Shown: positions 7,524 through 16,014 of the stretch, piece by piece
Layout of the letters: every line of letters starts with the position of its first letter
Position numbering within the stretch: the first letter of the stretch is position 1
Assembly (NCBI GenBank): GCA_964589935.1
Contig: CAZPVD010000001.1
Coordinates: 868,001-932,000 of the forward strand
Length of the DNA stretch: 64,000 nucleotides
Source: VHCN01 sp964589935
GTDB lineage: Bacteria; Verrucomicrobiota; Verrucomicrobiia; Limisphaerales; VHCN01
Direction of reading: 5' to 3'
Position numbers and translations under genes: made by a program
Notes under the pieces: generated by a model
Told to the model about the DNA's origin: nothing
Database searches by the model: none
What the model saw: the letters and a program-made list of their open reading frames with translations, nothing else

Positions 7524-9081
7524 CGCAGCTGCTTCATTCGCTCCCCTTCCACTCGCGGCCCACATTGGCAGCCCGAACATTTTTTTTGACGGCAAGGCCG
7601 GCGCGGTGCCGGTTCGTGTCGTCATCCAGCCGCCCGGAGTGATTCCCGGCATCGCGGAAATCAGCGTCCGCACGGAAGGCGCCGCCGTGAAACGCGTCAC
7701 CGCCTTGCCCGTCTTCTGGCGGACCGGCAGGCAGGGCGCGCCGCCGCCGGATACCGCGAAGCCAGTGCCCGGCGAGACGAATCTTTTCTCCGCCCAGCTC
7801 TGGCTCATGACGCAGGGCGCTTACAGCGTGGAAGTCGGTGTCGAGACGGACGGCGGTTACGGTTCTGTGAGCATCCCCGTCAACGCCATTGCCACTGTGC
7901 GACGTGAAATGAAGCCGGCGATGGGCTTCGCCCTTGCCGCGATGGGCGTGTTTCTTTTCATCGCCGCGGTGAAGCTTGCCGGCGCGGCTTTCGGTGAGGC
8001 GCTGCTGGCGCCCGGAACGGCTGTCACGCGCACGGCGCGCATCTGGTCGCGAATCGGAATGGGCCTGGCGCTTGTCGTGGCACTGGCCGCGGTTGGATTC
8101 GGCAAGCGCTGGTGGGACAGCGTGGACCGCGACTATCGCAGCAACCGCCTCTACCAGCCGCTGCCTGTCACGGCCGATGTGCGCACCGAGCGCGAGGCGG
8201 ACGTGCTGCGCCTGCGAGTGGACAACTCGGGCAGCAACGCGCGCTTCTGGTCGCCCGTGATTCCCGACCACGGTAAGATGATGCATCTGTTCCTGCTGCG
8301 CGAACCGGGGCTGGATGTCTTCGCGCACCTGCATCCGATGCAGCGCGGGCCGGCGGTCTTTGATGTCATCCTCCCGCCGTTGCCCGCGGGCGACTACGCT
8401 GTCATCGCCGACGTGACGCACGAAAGCGGATTTGCGCAGACGCTGACAGCAAAGGTGAAACTCGCCGAAGGCACCAACACCGTGTCACTCCGAACGAACT
8501 TGGTCGCGCGAGGAACCAATTCCCTCAACGACCCATTGTGCGCCACGCCCACGCGAAACCTCATTGCGAAGGACGCGACGCTCTCGCCAGACCCGGACGA
8601 TTCATGGCACATCGGCAATCCATCGGAGGGAAGGACCACGTTGACGAATGTTGACGCAAAATCCTGCCGGCTCGACGGCGGTTACACGATGGTGTGGGAA
8701 GGGGGCGCGGCGCTCGCCGCGAATCGGGAGGCTTCGTTGCGATTCCGCGTGCTCGCGCCGGATGGTTCGCCCGCAAAACTGGAGCCTTACATCGGCATGT
8801 TCGGCCACGCGGCAGTGCGACGCAGCGACGGCTCCGTGTTCGCGCACGTGCACCCGGTTGGAACAATTTCGATGGCCGCCCAACAAGCCTTCATGCAGCG
8901 GGAGAAGCAATCCCTTCAAACTGGCGCGGATACGAACAAACCTGAACCACACACACAGGGCTTTGCGGAATCAGTTTCGTTCCCCTATGAATTTCCGAAG
9001 CCGGGCAGCTATCGCCTGTGGGTTCAGGTGAAAGTCGCCGGCCGCCCGCTCACGGGCGTGTTTGATGCGGATGTGAAGTAG
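7459..9081 (+). CDS. Membrane-anchored exported protein with HLHP and HVHP motifs
   Basis: I chose ATG at 7459 because it gives a normal signal peptide (MKPSPFRCLH, then a Leu/Phe/Ala core ending in PLAA before HIGSPN). An in-frame ATG at 7378 would add 27 residues that read like an intergenic repeat. The 540-aa product has an exported beta-rich domain (about 35-150), two membrane helices (about 155-180 and 200-225) and then two related exported modules. The first carries MMHLFLLREPGL and VFAHLHPM; the second carries GMFGHAAVRRSDGSVFAHVHP. The paired His-x-His-Pro motifs suggest metal binding, as in exported YtkA-like/FixH-like domains, but the assignment is inference. It lies 88 bp behind the polytopic membrane gene and closes the plus-strand set. 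Confidence 0.75.
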   Translation: MKPSPFRCLHRASRALRFLCFFAAASFAPLPLAAHIGSPNIFFDGKAGAVPVRVVIQPPGVIPGIAEISVRTEGAAVKRVTALPVFWRTGRQGAPPPDTAKPVPGETNLFSAQLWLMTQGAYSVEVGVETDGGYGSVSIPVNAIATVRREMKPAMGFALAAMGVFLFIAAVKLAGAAFGEALLAPGTAVTRTARIWSRIGMGLALVVALAAVGFGKRWWDSVDRDYRSNRLYQPLPVTADVRTEREADVLRLRVDNSGSNARFWSPVIPDHGKMMHLFLLREPGLDVFAHLHPMQRGPAVFDVILPPLPAGDYAVIADVTHESGFAQTLTAKVKLAEGTNTVSLRTNLVARGTNSLNDPLCATPTRNLIAKDATLSPDPDDSWHIGNPSEGRTTLTNVDAKSCRLDGGYTMVWEGGAALAANREASLRFRVLAPDGSPAKLEPYIGMFGHAAVRRSDGSVFAHVHPVGTISMAAQQAFMQREKQSLQTGADTNKPEPHTQGFAESVSFPYEFPKPGSYRLWVQVKVAGRPLTGVFDADVK

Positions 9082-9108
9082 GGACGCCGCGCGGCTGCAT
9101 CCGACGGC

Positions 9109-11181
9109 TCACTTCACCAGCGCGAGCGCGGCTTCGACCATCTTGGCGGTGTTCAGGCCGTGGAGGTTGTAGAGTTCCTCCGCCATGTAGGCGGACTGGC
9201 CGAACTCGCCGTGGATGCCAAGGGTCTTGACGCGGTGCGCGATGCCCGCCTGCGAGAGCGCGTGACTCACCTGCGCGCCCATGCCGCCGACGGCCTGATG
9301 GTCCTCGATGGTCACGACGCGTCCGCTGGCGGCCTTCACGGCGGCGCCGATGGTTTCGAGGTCCACCTTGTTGACGAAAGGGTTGTTGATGACGGTGGCT
9401 TTCACGCCCTGCTCGGCAAGTTTTTTGCCGGCTTCGATGGCTTTGTTCACCAGCACGCCGCAGCCGATGAGGACGACATCCGTCCCCTGCTGCAACACCT
9501 GCGCCCTGCCCCACGGGCAGACCGGGCCGTCCACCCAGCGCAGCGGATAATTCTCGCGGCCGACGAAGAAGATGTAGGTCTTGCCGTCCTTGCCCGCGGC
9601 GCGGTCGGTGGCCTGGCGCTTGATGGCCTCATACATGAATGCCTCGGCTTCGTCCGAGCAGCTCGGGCAGATGACCGTCGTGTGCGGGATCGCGCTCACC
9701 GCGGCGAGGTAGGTCGTGGCCTGGTGGCTCGCGCCGTCGGCGGCGTCCTGAAAGCCGACGTGCGAGAACATCGCGATGACCGGCGCCTGCGAGAGCGCGG
9801 CCATGGTGAGCGGGAGATTTCCCTTGGTGACGCCGAACTGGCCGAAGGTGTCCACGATGGGAATGAAGCCGGCCTTCGAGAAGCCCGCGCCGGTGCTGAT
9901 CATGTTCGCCTCGGCGATGCCGACCTCGATGAAGCGGTCGGGCAGCGCCTTCTGGAAGGTGCTGATGCCGGTGGAGCCTTGCACGTCGGACGAGATCGAG
10001 AAGACGGGATAGCCTTCCTGCGCGGCCTTGATCGCGCCCTTCGCGAGGCCGGCCTGGACTTTGTCCTTCTTCGGCGCGGGCGCGGCGGGAGCGGTGGCGG
10101 CGGCGGCCTTCGCCTTTTTCTCGGCTTCCTTTTTCTCCCAGTCGGCACGCAACGACTTGCCCCAGTTCAGCAACTCATCGGGAACGGTCGCGCCGCTGTA
10201 AATCTCCGTGAGCCAGTCCACGATTTTCTCGCCGTTGGCGAGCGGGAAGCCGTGTCCGCCGGCGGCGTTCTCCTCGGTGGCTTTGATGCCGTAGCCCTTG
10301 ATGGTCTTGACCCAGAGGCAGACGGGATAGTTTGGGTTGGCCTTCGCCTGCTCGACGGCCTTTTCGATGCTGAGATAAACCGCCGGCAAATCGTGGCCGT
10401 GCTCGACGGTGATGACGTTCCAGCCGAGCGCGCCCATCGCCTGAAAGCTGCGCTGCATCGAAAAGGAATCCTTCGTGATGCGACCGGAGAGCTTGGTGTC
10501 GTTGTCGGAGAGGATGAGCACGAAGGGGTTCACGCGGTTCTTCGCCGCGAGGCCGGGGATGGCCGCGAAGGCTTCCTTCGCCTCGCCCTCCATGGCCGCG
10601 CCGTCGCTGACGGTGCAAATGGTGACGCGGTCACGGCCGGCGGTCTTGTCCGCAAGGGCGAGGCCCTGCGCCTGCGGCAGGCTGGAGCCAAGCGGGCCGT
10701 TGCTGACGAGCACGCCCTGCGGGTTGAGGTGCGACTCACCGTGGCCGGTGAGCTTGCTCTTGATGCTGCGGAAGGCGCGCAGATCATTGAAGGTCATGCC
10801 GTCGAAGCCGTAGTTCGCGCGTAACGCATAGACGCCGTTCTCGGTGTGGCCGGCGTCGTTGACGAAGTTGAACGCCTCGTGCCACTCGCGGCCGGGCGTG
10901 GCGAACATGACGCCGTGGATCGCCGCCATGATTTCGGCAAAGGCCGCAGGGCCGCCCCAGTGGCAGGCCGCGCCGCCGTTGACGGCGTGAACGTCCATCA
11001 GCGCCACGAGCGCACGGGTCGCGCGCGGGTCGGCGAGGACGACCTCCTGCCCGGCAGCATTCTTGACCGTGACGGAGTATTTCGGCTTGTTGCGCGGCGT
11101 GGCAGCGAGGCGCGACTTGAGCGCGAGGGGTTTCAGCGGCGGAGCCTGGACTTGGGCAACAACAGAGGTATCAGCGGCCAT
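9109..11181 (-). CDS. tkt: Transketolase
   Basis: The start ATG at 11181 (MAADTSVVAQ) is preferred; a start at 11322 would add 47 residues of non-conserved sequence. The 690-aa protein transfers two-carbon units in the pentose phosphate and Calvin-type pathways using thiamine diphosphate. The N-terminal half holds ALMDVHAVNGGAACHWGG, NPQGVLVSNGPLGSSLPQA and a variant cofactor motif, SDGAAMEGEAKEAF with LILSDND downstream. The C-terminal half begins after residue 350 and contains RFIEVGIAEANMI, the acidic signature of the pyrimidine domain. The halves are joined by an Ala/Lys/Pro-rich linker (KKEAEKKAKAAAATAPAAP), which suggests fusion of a split-type transketolase. It faces away from the small Cys-rich gene, with 277 bp of shared upstream DNA. 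Confidence 0.93.
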   Translation of the reverse strand: MAADTSVVAQVQAPPLKPLALKSRLAATPRNKPKYSVTVKNAAGQEVVLADPRATRALVALMDVHAVNGGAACHWGGPAAFAEIMAAIHGVMFATPGREWHEAFNFVNDAGHTENGVYALRANYGFDGMTFNDLRAFRSIKSKLTGHGESHLNPQGVLVSNGPLGSSLPQAQGLALADKTAGRDRVTICTVSDGAAMEGEAKEAFAAIPGLAAKNRVNPFVLILSDNDTKLSGRITKDSFSMQRSFQAMGALGWNVITVEHGHDLPAVYLSIEKAVEQAKANPNYPVCLWVKTIKGYGIKATEENAAGGHGFPLANGEKIVDWLTEIYSGATVPDELLNWGKSLRADWEKKEAEKKAKAAAATAPAAPAPKKDKVQAGLAKGAIKAAQEGYPVFSISSDVQGSTGISTFQKALPDRFIEVGIAEANMISTGAGFSKAGFIPIVDTFGQFGVTKGNLPLTMAALSQAPVIAMFSHVGFQDAADGASHQATTYLAAVSAIPHTTVICPSCSDEAEAFMYEAIKRQATDRAAGKDGKTYIFFVGRENYPLRWVDGPVCPWGRAQVLQQGTDVVLIGCGVLVNKAIEAGKKLAEQGVKATVINNPFVNKVDLETIGAAVKAASGRVVTIEDHQAVGGMGAQVSHALSQAGIAHRVKTLGIHGEFGQSAYMAEELYNLHGLNTAKMVEAALALVK

Positions 11182-11458
11182 GTTCGGTTTTGGTTTGTCG
11201 GTGTCGGGTTTCTTCGTCGAACGACGAACAATCAGGGCGTGAACTCTAAGAGCGGGCCGGGAAAAGGGAAGCGGTTTTTCAAGGGCAAACGCCGGTTGAT
11301 GGCAAAAAATGCAAAGGCTCAAACAAAATACGGTGAGCCTCTACGCCGGCTCGCCACCATTCTCCTTGCGTCATGCATCGTGCCTGCCCGGCGTGACTGG
11401 GCGAAACGGTTTCGCCTTGCGCGCACTGGCGGCGGATGCGGACACGACAAACCATCAC
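11182..11458. promoter_or_regulatory. Divergent upstream region
   Basis: These 277 bp between the transketolase start and the small secreted gene should hold both promoters. I see no recognisable riboswitch, operator palindrome or open frame in it. A modestly AT-rich patch near 11295-11315 (GATGGCAAAAAATGCAAAGG) is the only low-GC part. Confidence 0.25.
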
Positions 11459-11791
11459 ATGAAGAAATCGCTCATCGCCCTGTTCACCGTCGCCGCGCTC
11501 GCGCTCGGCGTCACCACCGCCCTCGCCGAGAGCAAGGGCAAGGAAATCACCATCAACGGCAAAGGCTGCTGCGCCAAGTGCTGCCTCAAGGAAACCGATT
11601 CCTGCCAGAACGCCGTCACCGTCGAGAAGGACGGCAAGAAGACGACCTACTACCTCGTGCAGAATGACGTCAGCAAGGCGTTCCATGACAACATTTGCAA
11701 GGGCATCAAGCCCGTCACTGTCACCGGCACCTGCAAGAAGGTGGACGGCAAGCTCGAAGTGACCGCCAGCAAGATCGAACTGGCGAAGTAA
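11459..11791 (+). CDS. Small secreted Cys-rich protein
   Basis: The 110-aa product starts at ATG 11459 with a classical signal peptide (MKKSLIALFTVAALALGVTT, cut near ALA-E). The mature domain of about 87 residues contains a CCAKCCLKETDSC cluster, then a TTYYLVQNDVSKAFH segment, one Cys at ICKG and one at GTCKK, and ends in a Val/Thr strand-rich region. The layout looks like a small beta-barrel with a metal- or disulfide-forming Cys knot. Similar small proteins are common in Planctomycetes and Verrucomicrobia, and their function is unknown to me. A strong hairpin follows 49 bp after the stop. Confidence 0.85.
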   Translation: MKKSLIALFTVAALALGVTTALAESKGKEITINGKGCCAKCCLKETDSCQNAVTVEKDGKKTTYYLVQNDVSKAFHDNICKGIKPVTVTGTCKKVDGKLEVTASKIELAK

Positions 11792-11840
11792 CCTGATTCA
11801 CGACTTTGGGCCGCAACTGGGTTGTTGTGGTTCTGTCGCC

Positions 11841-11884
11841 CAAGCCCGCCTTTCGGATGGAGCAATTCATCCGGGGCGGGCTTG
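11841..11884. terminator. Bidirectional hairpin terminator between convergent genes
   Basis: CAAGCCCGCC at 11841-11850 pairs with GGCGGGCTTG at 11875-11884, and the inner GGATG/CATCC words extend the stem. It lies between the stop of the small secreted gene (plus) and the stop of the dGTPase-like gene (minus), the expected place for a shared terminator. No long U-run follows, so termination may be weak or factor-assisted. Confidence 0.7.
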
Positions 11885-11891
11885 ATGATTT

Positions 11892-13058
11892 TCAAACCTT
11901 TGCGACGAGCCGCTCATGCTCCTGCATCGCGTAGCGGTCGGTCATGCCGGCGAGGTAATCGCACACCGCGCGGTGCAGGCCGTCGCGGCGGATGCGCTTG
12001 CGGGACTGCTCGCCGAGTTCGCGCGGGTTCGCCAGATAGAAGCGGAACAGCTCCTCCAGCATCCGCACCGCGCGCAGGTTCGGCTCGTGGACGACCGGGT
12101 TGAAGTAGAGGTGCGCGTAAAGATACTTGCGCAGCTCCAGGTTCAACACCCGCCGTTCCGCGCTGTATTGCACGAGCGGGCGTGCGTGCAACCGCACGTC
12201 GTCGGCGGACTTCACGCCGGCGTCGCGGAGTCGCGCCTCGGTCGTCTCGACCACGTCCTTCACCTGCCAGTCAATCAGGCAGCGGATGGTGAAATAGACG
12301 CGGCACTCGTCCGCCAGCGCGCCGTGCTCGCGCTTCACCGCGCGCGCGGCAAGCGACCAAAGCTTCACATCGCGAGTGAGTTGCTTCTCGGAAAGCAGGC
12401 CGGCCTCGATGCCGTCGTCGAGGTCGTGGCTGGAGTAGGCGATCTCGTCGGCGAGGTTCGCCACCTGCGCTTCAAGCGAGGAATTCTTCGCCGCGAAGTC
12501 CGGCCGGCGGCTCGGGTGATCGTAGGCGGTGTAGTGTTTCACGAGGCCTTCGCGCGCCTCCCACGTGAGGTTCAGCCCTGAAAAACCAGGGTATTTCTGC
12601 TCCAGCTCCTCGACGACGCGCAGGCTCTGGCGGTTGTGCTCGAAGCCGCCATGCCCGCGCATGAGTTTGTCCAGCACCTTCTCGCCCGAGTGGCCGAAGG
12701 GCGAATGGCCGAGGTCGTGCGCGAGCGCGATGGTTTCCGTGAGGTCCTCGTTGAGGCGCAGCGCGCGCGCGATGTTTCGCGAGATGGCCGCGACCTCCAT
12801 TGTATGCGTAAGCCGCGTGCGGAGGTGATCGCCGCTGCCGTTTAGAAAAACCTGCGTCTTATATTCGAGCCGGCGGAAGGCGCGTGAATGAATCACCCGA
12901 TCCCGATCGCGCTGGAAGTGCGTGCGCCATTCCGGCGGCGCTTCCTTGAACTTGCGGCCGCGCGTGTCCGCCGAGAACTGCGCACACGGCGCAAGCGCCT
13001 GCCGCTCGCGAAGCTCAAGCTCTGTGCGTGTGCAGGGCATGGCGGAATTGCGAAACAC
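11892..13058 (-). CDS. dgt: dGTPase-like HD-domain deoxynucleoside triphosphohydrolase
   Basis: This 388-aa protein belongs to the dGTPase family, which cleaves dNTPs to deoxynucleosides and triphosphate and so adjusts nucleotide pools. HD-domain metal ligands are visible: H85 in RTRLTHTMEV, H114-D115 in IALAHDLGHSPFGHSGE, and a later Asp in LADEIAYSSHDLDDG. The basic RAFRRLEYKTQVF segment before the HD domain is typical. Length fits the shorter, non-enterobacterial subfamily, whose preferred dNTP differs between members. An alternative start is M7 (13040). It lies 26 bp behind ispH on the same strand and is probably the last gene of that run. Confidence 0.9.
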   Translation of the reverse strand: MFRNSAMPCTRTELELRERQALAPCAQFSADTRGRKFKEAPPEWRTHFQRDRDRVIHSRAFRRLEYKTQVFLNGSGDHLRTRLTHTMEVAAISRNIARALRLNEDLTETIALAHDLGHSPFGHSGEKVLDKLMRGHGGFEHNRQSLRVVEELEQKYPGFSGLNLTWEAREGLVKHYTAYDHPSRRPDFAAKNSSLEAQVANLADEIAYSSHDLDDGIEAGLLSEKQLTRDVKLWSLAARAVKREHGALADECRVYFTIRCLIDWQVKDVVETTEARLRDAGVKSADDVRLHARPLVQYSAERRVLNLELRKYLYAHLYFNPVVHEPNLRAVRMLEELFRFYLANPRELGEQSRKRIRRDGLHRAVCDYLAGMTDRYAMQEHERLVAKV

Positions 13059-13084
13059 TCAGCGCGGAACGCGAAACAGGCCGC

Positions 13085-14314
13085 TCAATTCTCCAGCACT
13101 TCGTTCACGCTCACGCCGCGCAGTTCGAGCAGGCGCTTGATGGTGTCCTCGATGAGGTTGTTCGGGCACGACGCGCCGGCAGTGATGCCGACGGTGATGT
13201 CGCCCGCGGGCAGCCAGTCGCGCGTCTCCTCCTCCACGTGCTTGTGCTGGTTCCAGTGGCGAATCAGCGCGGTAGAAACCATCTTCGCCGCGTTCTTGAT
13301 GAAATACGTGGGCAGCACCTTCTCGCCCATCTCGGCAAGGTGCGACGTGTTCGAGGAATTGTAGCCGCCGACGACGAGCAGCAGGTCCAGTTTGTCCTTG
13401 AGGAGTTTGCCGAGCGCGTCCTGGCGGTCCTGCGTCGCGCCGCAAATCGTGTCGAAGAAGCGGAAATGGTCGTTCACTTTCGCGGCTCCGTGCTTCTTCT
13501 CCATTGCGGCGCGGAACCGGCGCTGAACTTCCTCCGTTTCGCCGCGCAGCATGGTCGTCTGGTTCGCCACGCCGACCGCGTGCAGGTGCAAATCAGGATC
13601 GAACCCCGGCGAGTGCGCGCCCTTGAACTTCTCCAGAAACTCCGCCTTGTCGCCGCCGCGAAGGATGTAATCGCACACGTAGTCGGTCTCCGCCAAATTA
13701 TAGACGACAAGGTAATGGCCGCTGCCATAGGCGGTCGCCTGCGATGTCGTGGCCTTGGTTTCCTCGTGCTTGGCCTTGCCGTGAATGATGCTGGTGACGC
13801 TTTCCTTCGAGTATTGGCGGACGCGCTTCCACACGCTCATCACGTCTCCGCATGTCGTGTCCACGAGCAGGCAGCCCTTCTCCTCCAGCTTGCGGCGCGT
13901 CGCCACTTCTGTGCCAAACGCAGGGATGATCACGACATCGTCGCGGTGCAGCATCGCCATCTCGTCATCCGTTGGCTTGTTTGAAATCGTGCGGATGCCG
14001 AGGTTGCGAATCTGGTCGTTGACCTCCGGGTTGTGGATGATTTCGCCGAGAAGATAAATCGGCTTGTCCGGCGGAAACGACTTGCGCGCCGCGTAGGCGA
14101 GGTCAATCGCGCGCTCGACACCGTAACAAAAGCCAAACTCCTTCGCGAGCTTGATGGTGAGTCCGTTCGCGTGGATCACGTGGCCCTGCGCGCGCAGATG
14201 CTCGACGAGCTGGCTGCGGTAATGCGACTCGACCTGCGCCTGCACGGCGGTCATCACGTCGGGCCGGCGGAGGTTGATTTTCTGCGGCGCACTGGGCGCG
14301 ACTAGCGTTGACAT
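13085..14314 (-). CDS. ispH: 4-hydroxy-3-methylbut-2-enyl diphosphate reductase
   Basis: IspH catalyses the last step of the MEP isoprenoid pathway, making IPP and DMAPP with a [4Fe-4S] cluster. The three cluster cysteines are visible at C63 (EFGFCYGVERA), C155 (VDTTCGDV) and C291 (FFDTICGATQDRQ). At 409 aa it is longer than the usual form of about 310 aa and matches the extended cyanobacterial/plastid-type proteins, with an N-terminal extension of about 50 residues and internal insertions. It lies between argF (53 bp upstream) and dgt, all on the minus strand. Its link to arginine genes looks positional rather than functional. Confidence 0.95.
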   Translation of the reverse strand: MSTLVAPSAPQKINLRRPDVMTAVQAQVESHYRSQLVEHLRAQGHVIHANGLTIKLAKEFGFCYGVERAIDLAYAARKSFPPDKPIYLLGEIIHNPEVNDQIRNLGIRTISNKPTDDEMAMLHRDDVVIIPAFGTEVATRRKLEEKGCLLVDTTCGDVMSVWKRVRQYSKESVTSIIHGKAKHEETKATTSQATAYGSGHYLVVYNLAETDYVCDYILRGGDKAEFLEKFKGAHSPGFDPDLHLHAVGVANQTTMLRGETEEVQRRFRAAMEKKHGAAKVNDHFRFFDTICGATQDRQDALGKLLKDKLDLLLVVGGYNSSNTSHLAEMGEKVLPTYFIKNAAKMVSTALIRHWNQHKHVEEETRDWLPAGDITVGITAGASCPNNLIEDTIKRLLELRGVSVNEVLEN

Positions 14315-14366
14315 AGCAAATACACTCTAACAGGCGAATGCCGGGCGTCGAGGCTGCATTTCCCGA

Positions 14367-15329
14367 TCACGCCAGAAGCCACGCAAGAATCGCCTTCTGC
14401 ACATGCAGCCGGTTCTCCGCTTGGTCGAAGATGGTCTGCGCGTGCGCCTCGAAGGTCGCCTCGTCAATCTCCTTGCCGCGATAGGCGGGCAGGCAGTGCA
14501 TGACGAGCGCGCCCGGCTTGGCGAGTTTCACGAGTGATTCATTGATCTGATAGCCGGCGAGCTGCTTGATGCGGTCGGCGGCCTCGGCTTCTTTTCCCAT
14601 CGAGACCCACACGTCGGTGTAGAGCATGTCGGCACCGCTCGCGGCCTCGCGTAAATCGCCTAGCAGAACAATCTTCCCGCCGTGCGCGTTCGTGCCGGTG
14701 ATGACTTCGTCGCCCGCCCCACCGCGGCTGGAGACGTGGTTGATACCGGCGCGTTCAAGCAGCGCCAGCGCGGGACGAAACGCTTTCGGCGCAGCAATGC
14801 GCAATTCAAAGCCCAGCTTCGCCGCGGCAAAAATCCACGAGGCGGGCACGTTGCACGCGCCATCACCGATGAAGGTGATGACCTTACCCGCGATAGAACC
14901 GCGCTTCTCCTGAAACGTAAAAATGTCCGTGAGAATCTGGCACGGATGCTCGTCATCGGTGAGTGCGTTGACAGTGGGAATGCCGGAGAATTTCGCGAAC
15001 TCCTCCACGTCGCTCTGCGCAAACGTGCGGATGACCGCGCCGTGAATCATGCGGCCCACCACGCGCGCGGTGTCCTTGATCGGTTCGCCGCGGCCTAGCT
15101 GAATGTCATTTGCGTTGAGAAACATCACCTGCCCGCCCAACTCGCGGATGCCGACCTCGAACGACACGCGCGTGCGCGTCGAGGATTTCGAGAAAATGAG
15201 CGCCCATGTCTGGCCCGCGAGCGGCAGTGACGCGTGATGACCGCGCGCGGCCTTCATCGGCGCGGCAGCGGCGAGGATGGCGTCCATGTCCGCGCGGGAC
15301 AACGCTTCAAGACTCAACAGATGTTTCAT
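14367..15329 (-). CDS. argF: Ornithine carbamoyltransferase
   Basis: This 320-aa enzyme makes citrulline from ornithine and carbamoyl phosphate in arginine synthesis. The carbamoyl-phosphate motif is SKSSTRTRVSFE (about residues 50-61), HPCQILTD is the second substrate motif near 133, and the C-terminal ornithine loop contains the active-site Cys in VMHCLPAYRGKEI near 280. All are intact. Length is normal for the anabolic enzyme. It lies downstream of argD and the AlkA-like gene and upstream of ispH; argC, argG and argH are not in the window. Confidence 0.95.
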   Translation of the reverse strand: MKHLLSLEALSRADMDAILAAAAPMKAARGHHASLPLAGQTWALIFSKSSTRTRVSFEVGIRELGGQVMFLNANDIQLGRGEPIKDTARVVGRMIHGAVIRTFAQSDVEEFAKFSGIPTVNALTDDEHPCQILTDIFTFQEKRGSIAGKVITFIGDGACNVPASWIFAAAKLGFELRIAAPKAFRPALALLERAGINHVSSRGGAGDEVITGTNAHGGKIVLLGDLREAASGADMLYTDVWVSMGKEAEAADRIKQLAGYQINESLVKLAKPGALVMHCLPAYRGKEIDEATFEAHAQTIFDQAENRLHVQKAILAWLLA

Positions 15330-15390
15330 GGCTGCGTCGTTTCGGGAAACACCCCGAAAGCCAGTGTATTAACCAAAGCCCGGTGCTGCG

Positions 15391-16014
15391 TCACTCCTTT
15401 TTCCGCGACAAATCCGCCGTTCGCCACAGATACCACGCCGCGGTCGTGCGATGCGGACGCCAGCGTTCGCCGTGCGCGAGGAGTTCGCGCGGCTTCGGCA
15501 TTTCATCCAGTTTGTAGGCGAGGCGAAACCCGTTGCGCACGCCGAAGTCATCCGCAGGCAGCACATCGGGCCGGCCGAGCTGGAAAATCAGCAGCATCTC
15601 GACCGTCCACCGGCCGACGCCGCGCACCTCGGTGAGGCGGGCAATAATTTCCTCCTCCGGCAACCTCGCAATGCGGCGCGAATCGGGCACGACGCCTGAC
15701 AACGTCTTCGCCGTGATGTCGCGGATGGACATAATCTTCGCGCGGGAAAATCCGCATGCGCGGATTTGGTCGTCCGTTACATTCTGCAAATCTTCCGGAC
15801 GCGGAAACTTCCTGGCGGGAAACAGTTTTTTGAACCGCGTGAGAATCGTGTTCGCCGCCGTGCCGTTGAGTTGCTGGTGAGCCACGGCCTGCACGAGTGA
15901 TTGGAACGGCGGGCGGCGCGTCTCCGGCGCGAGCGTGCAGGGGCCGATCTCGCGGATGAGCCGGCGCATGACCGCATCCGCGGCGGCGAGGTGTTTCAAC
16001 GCGACAGCGTTCAC
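15391..16014 (-). CDS. AlkA-like DNA-3-methyladenine glycosylase
   Basis: This 207-aa HhH-GPD glycosylase removes alkylated bases in base excision repair. The helix-hairpin-helix is ARLTEVRGVGRWTVEMLLIF (residues about 126-145). The catalytic Asp is D156 in VLPADDFGVR, at the spacing seen in AlkA D238. The N-terminal AlkA domain is missing, as in compact AlkA homologues of many bacteria. It starts inside the argD stop with a 4-bp ATGA overlap and precedes argF, so a DNA repair gene is built into the arginine operon. No frame damage is visible. Confidence 0.88.
   Translation of the reverse strand: MNAVALKHLAAADAVMRRLIREIGPCTLAPETRRPPFQSLVQAVAHQQLNGTAANTILTRFKKLFPARKFPRPEDLQNVTDDQIRACGFSRAKIMSIRDITAKTLSGVVPDSRRIARLPEEEIIARLTEVRGVGRWTVEMLLIFQLGRPDVLPADDFGVRNGFRLAYKLDEMPKPRELLAHGERWRPHRTTAAWYLWRTADLSRKKE

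Noticed and set aside
9160..10824. 554-codon plus-strand frame opposite transketolase
   Set aside because: It mirrors the transketolase gene codon by codon and its product is Gly/Ala/Arg/Asp-rich without any motif. The minus-strand gene is complete.
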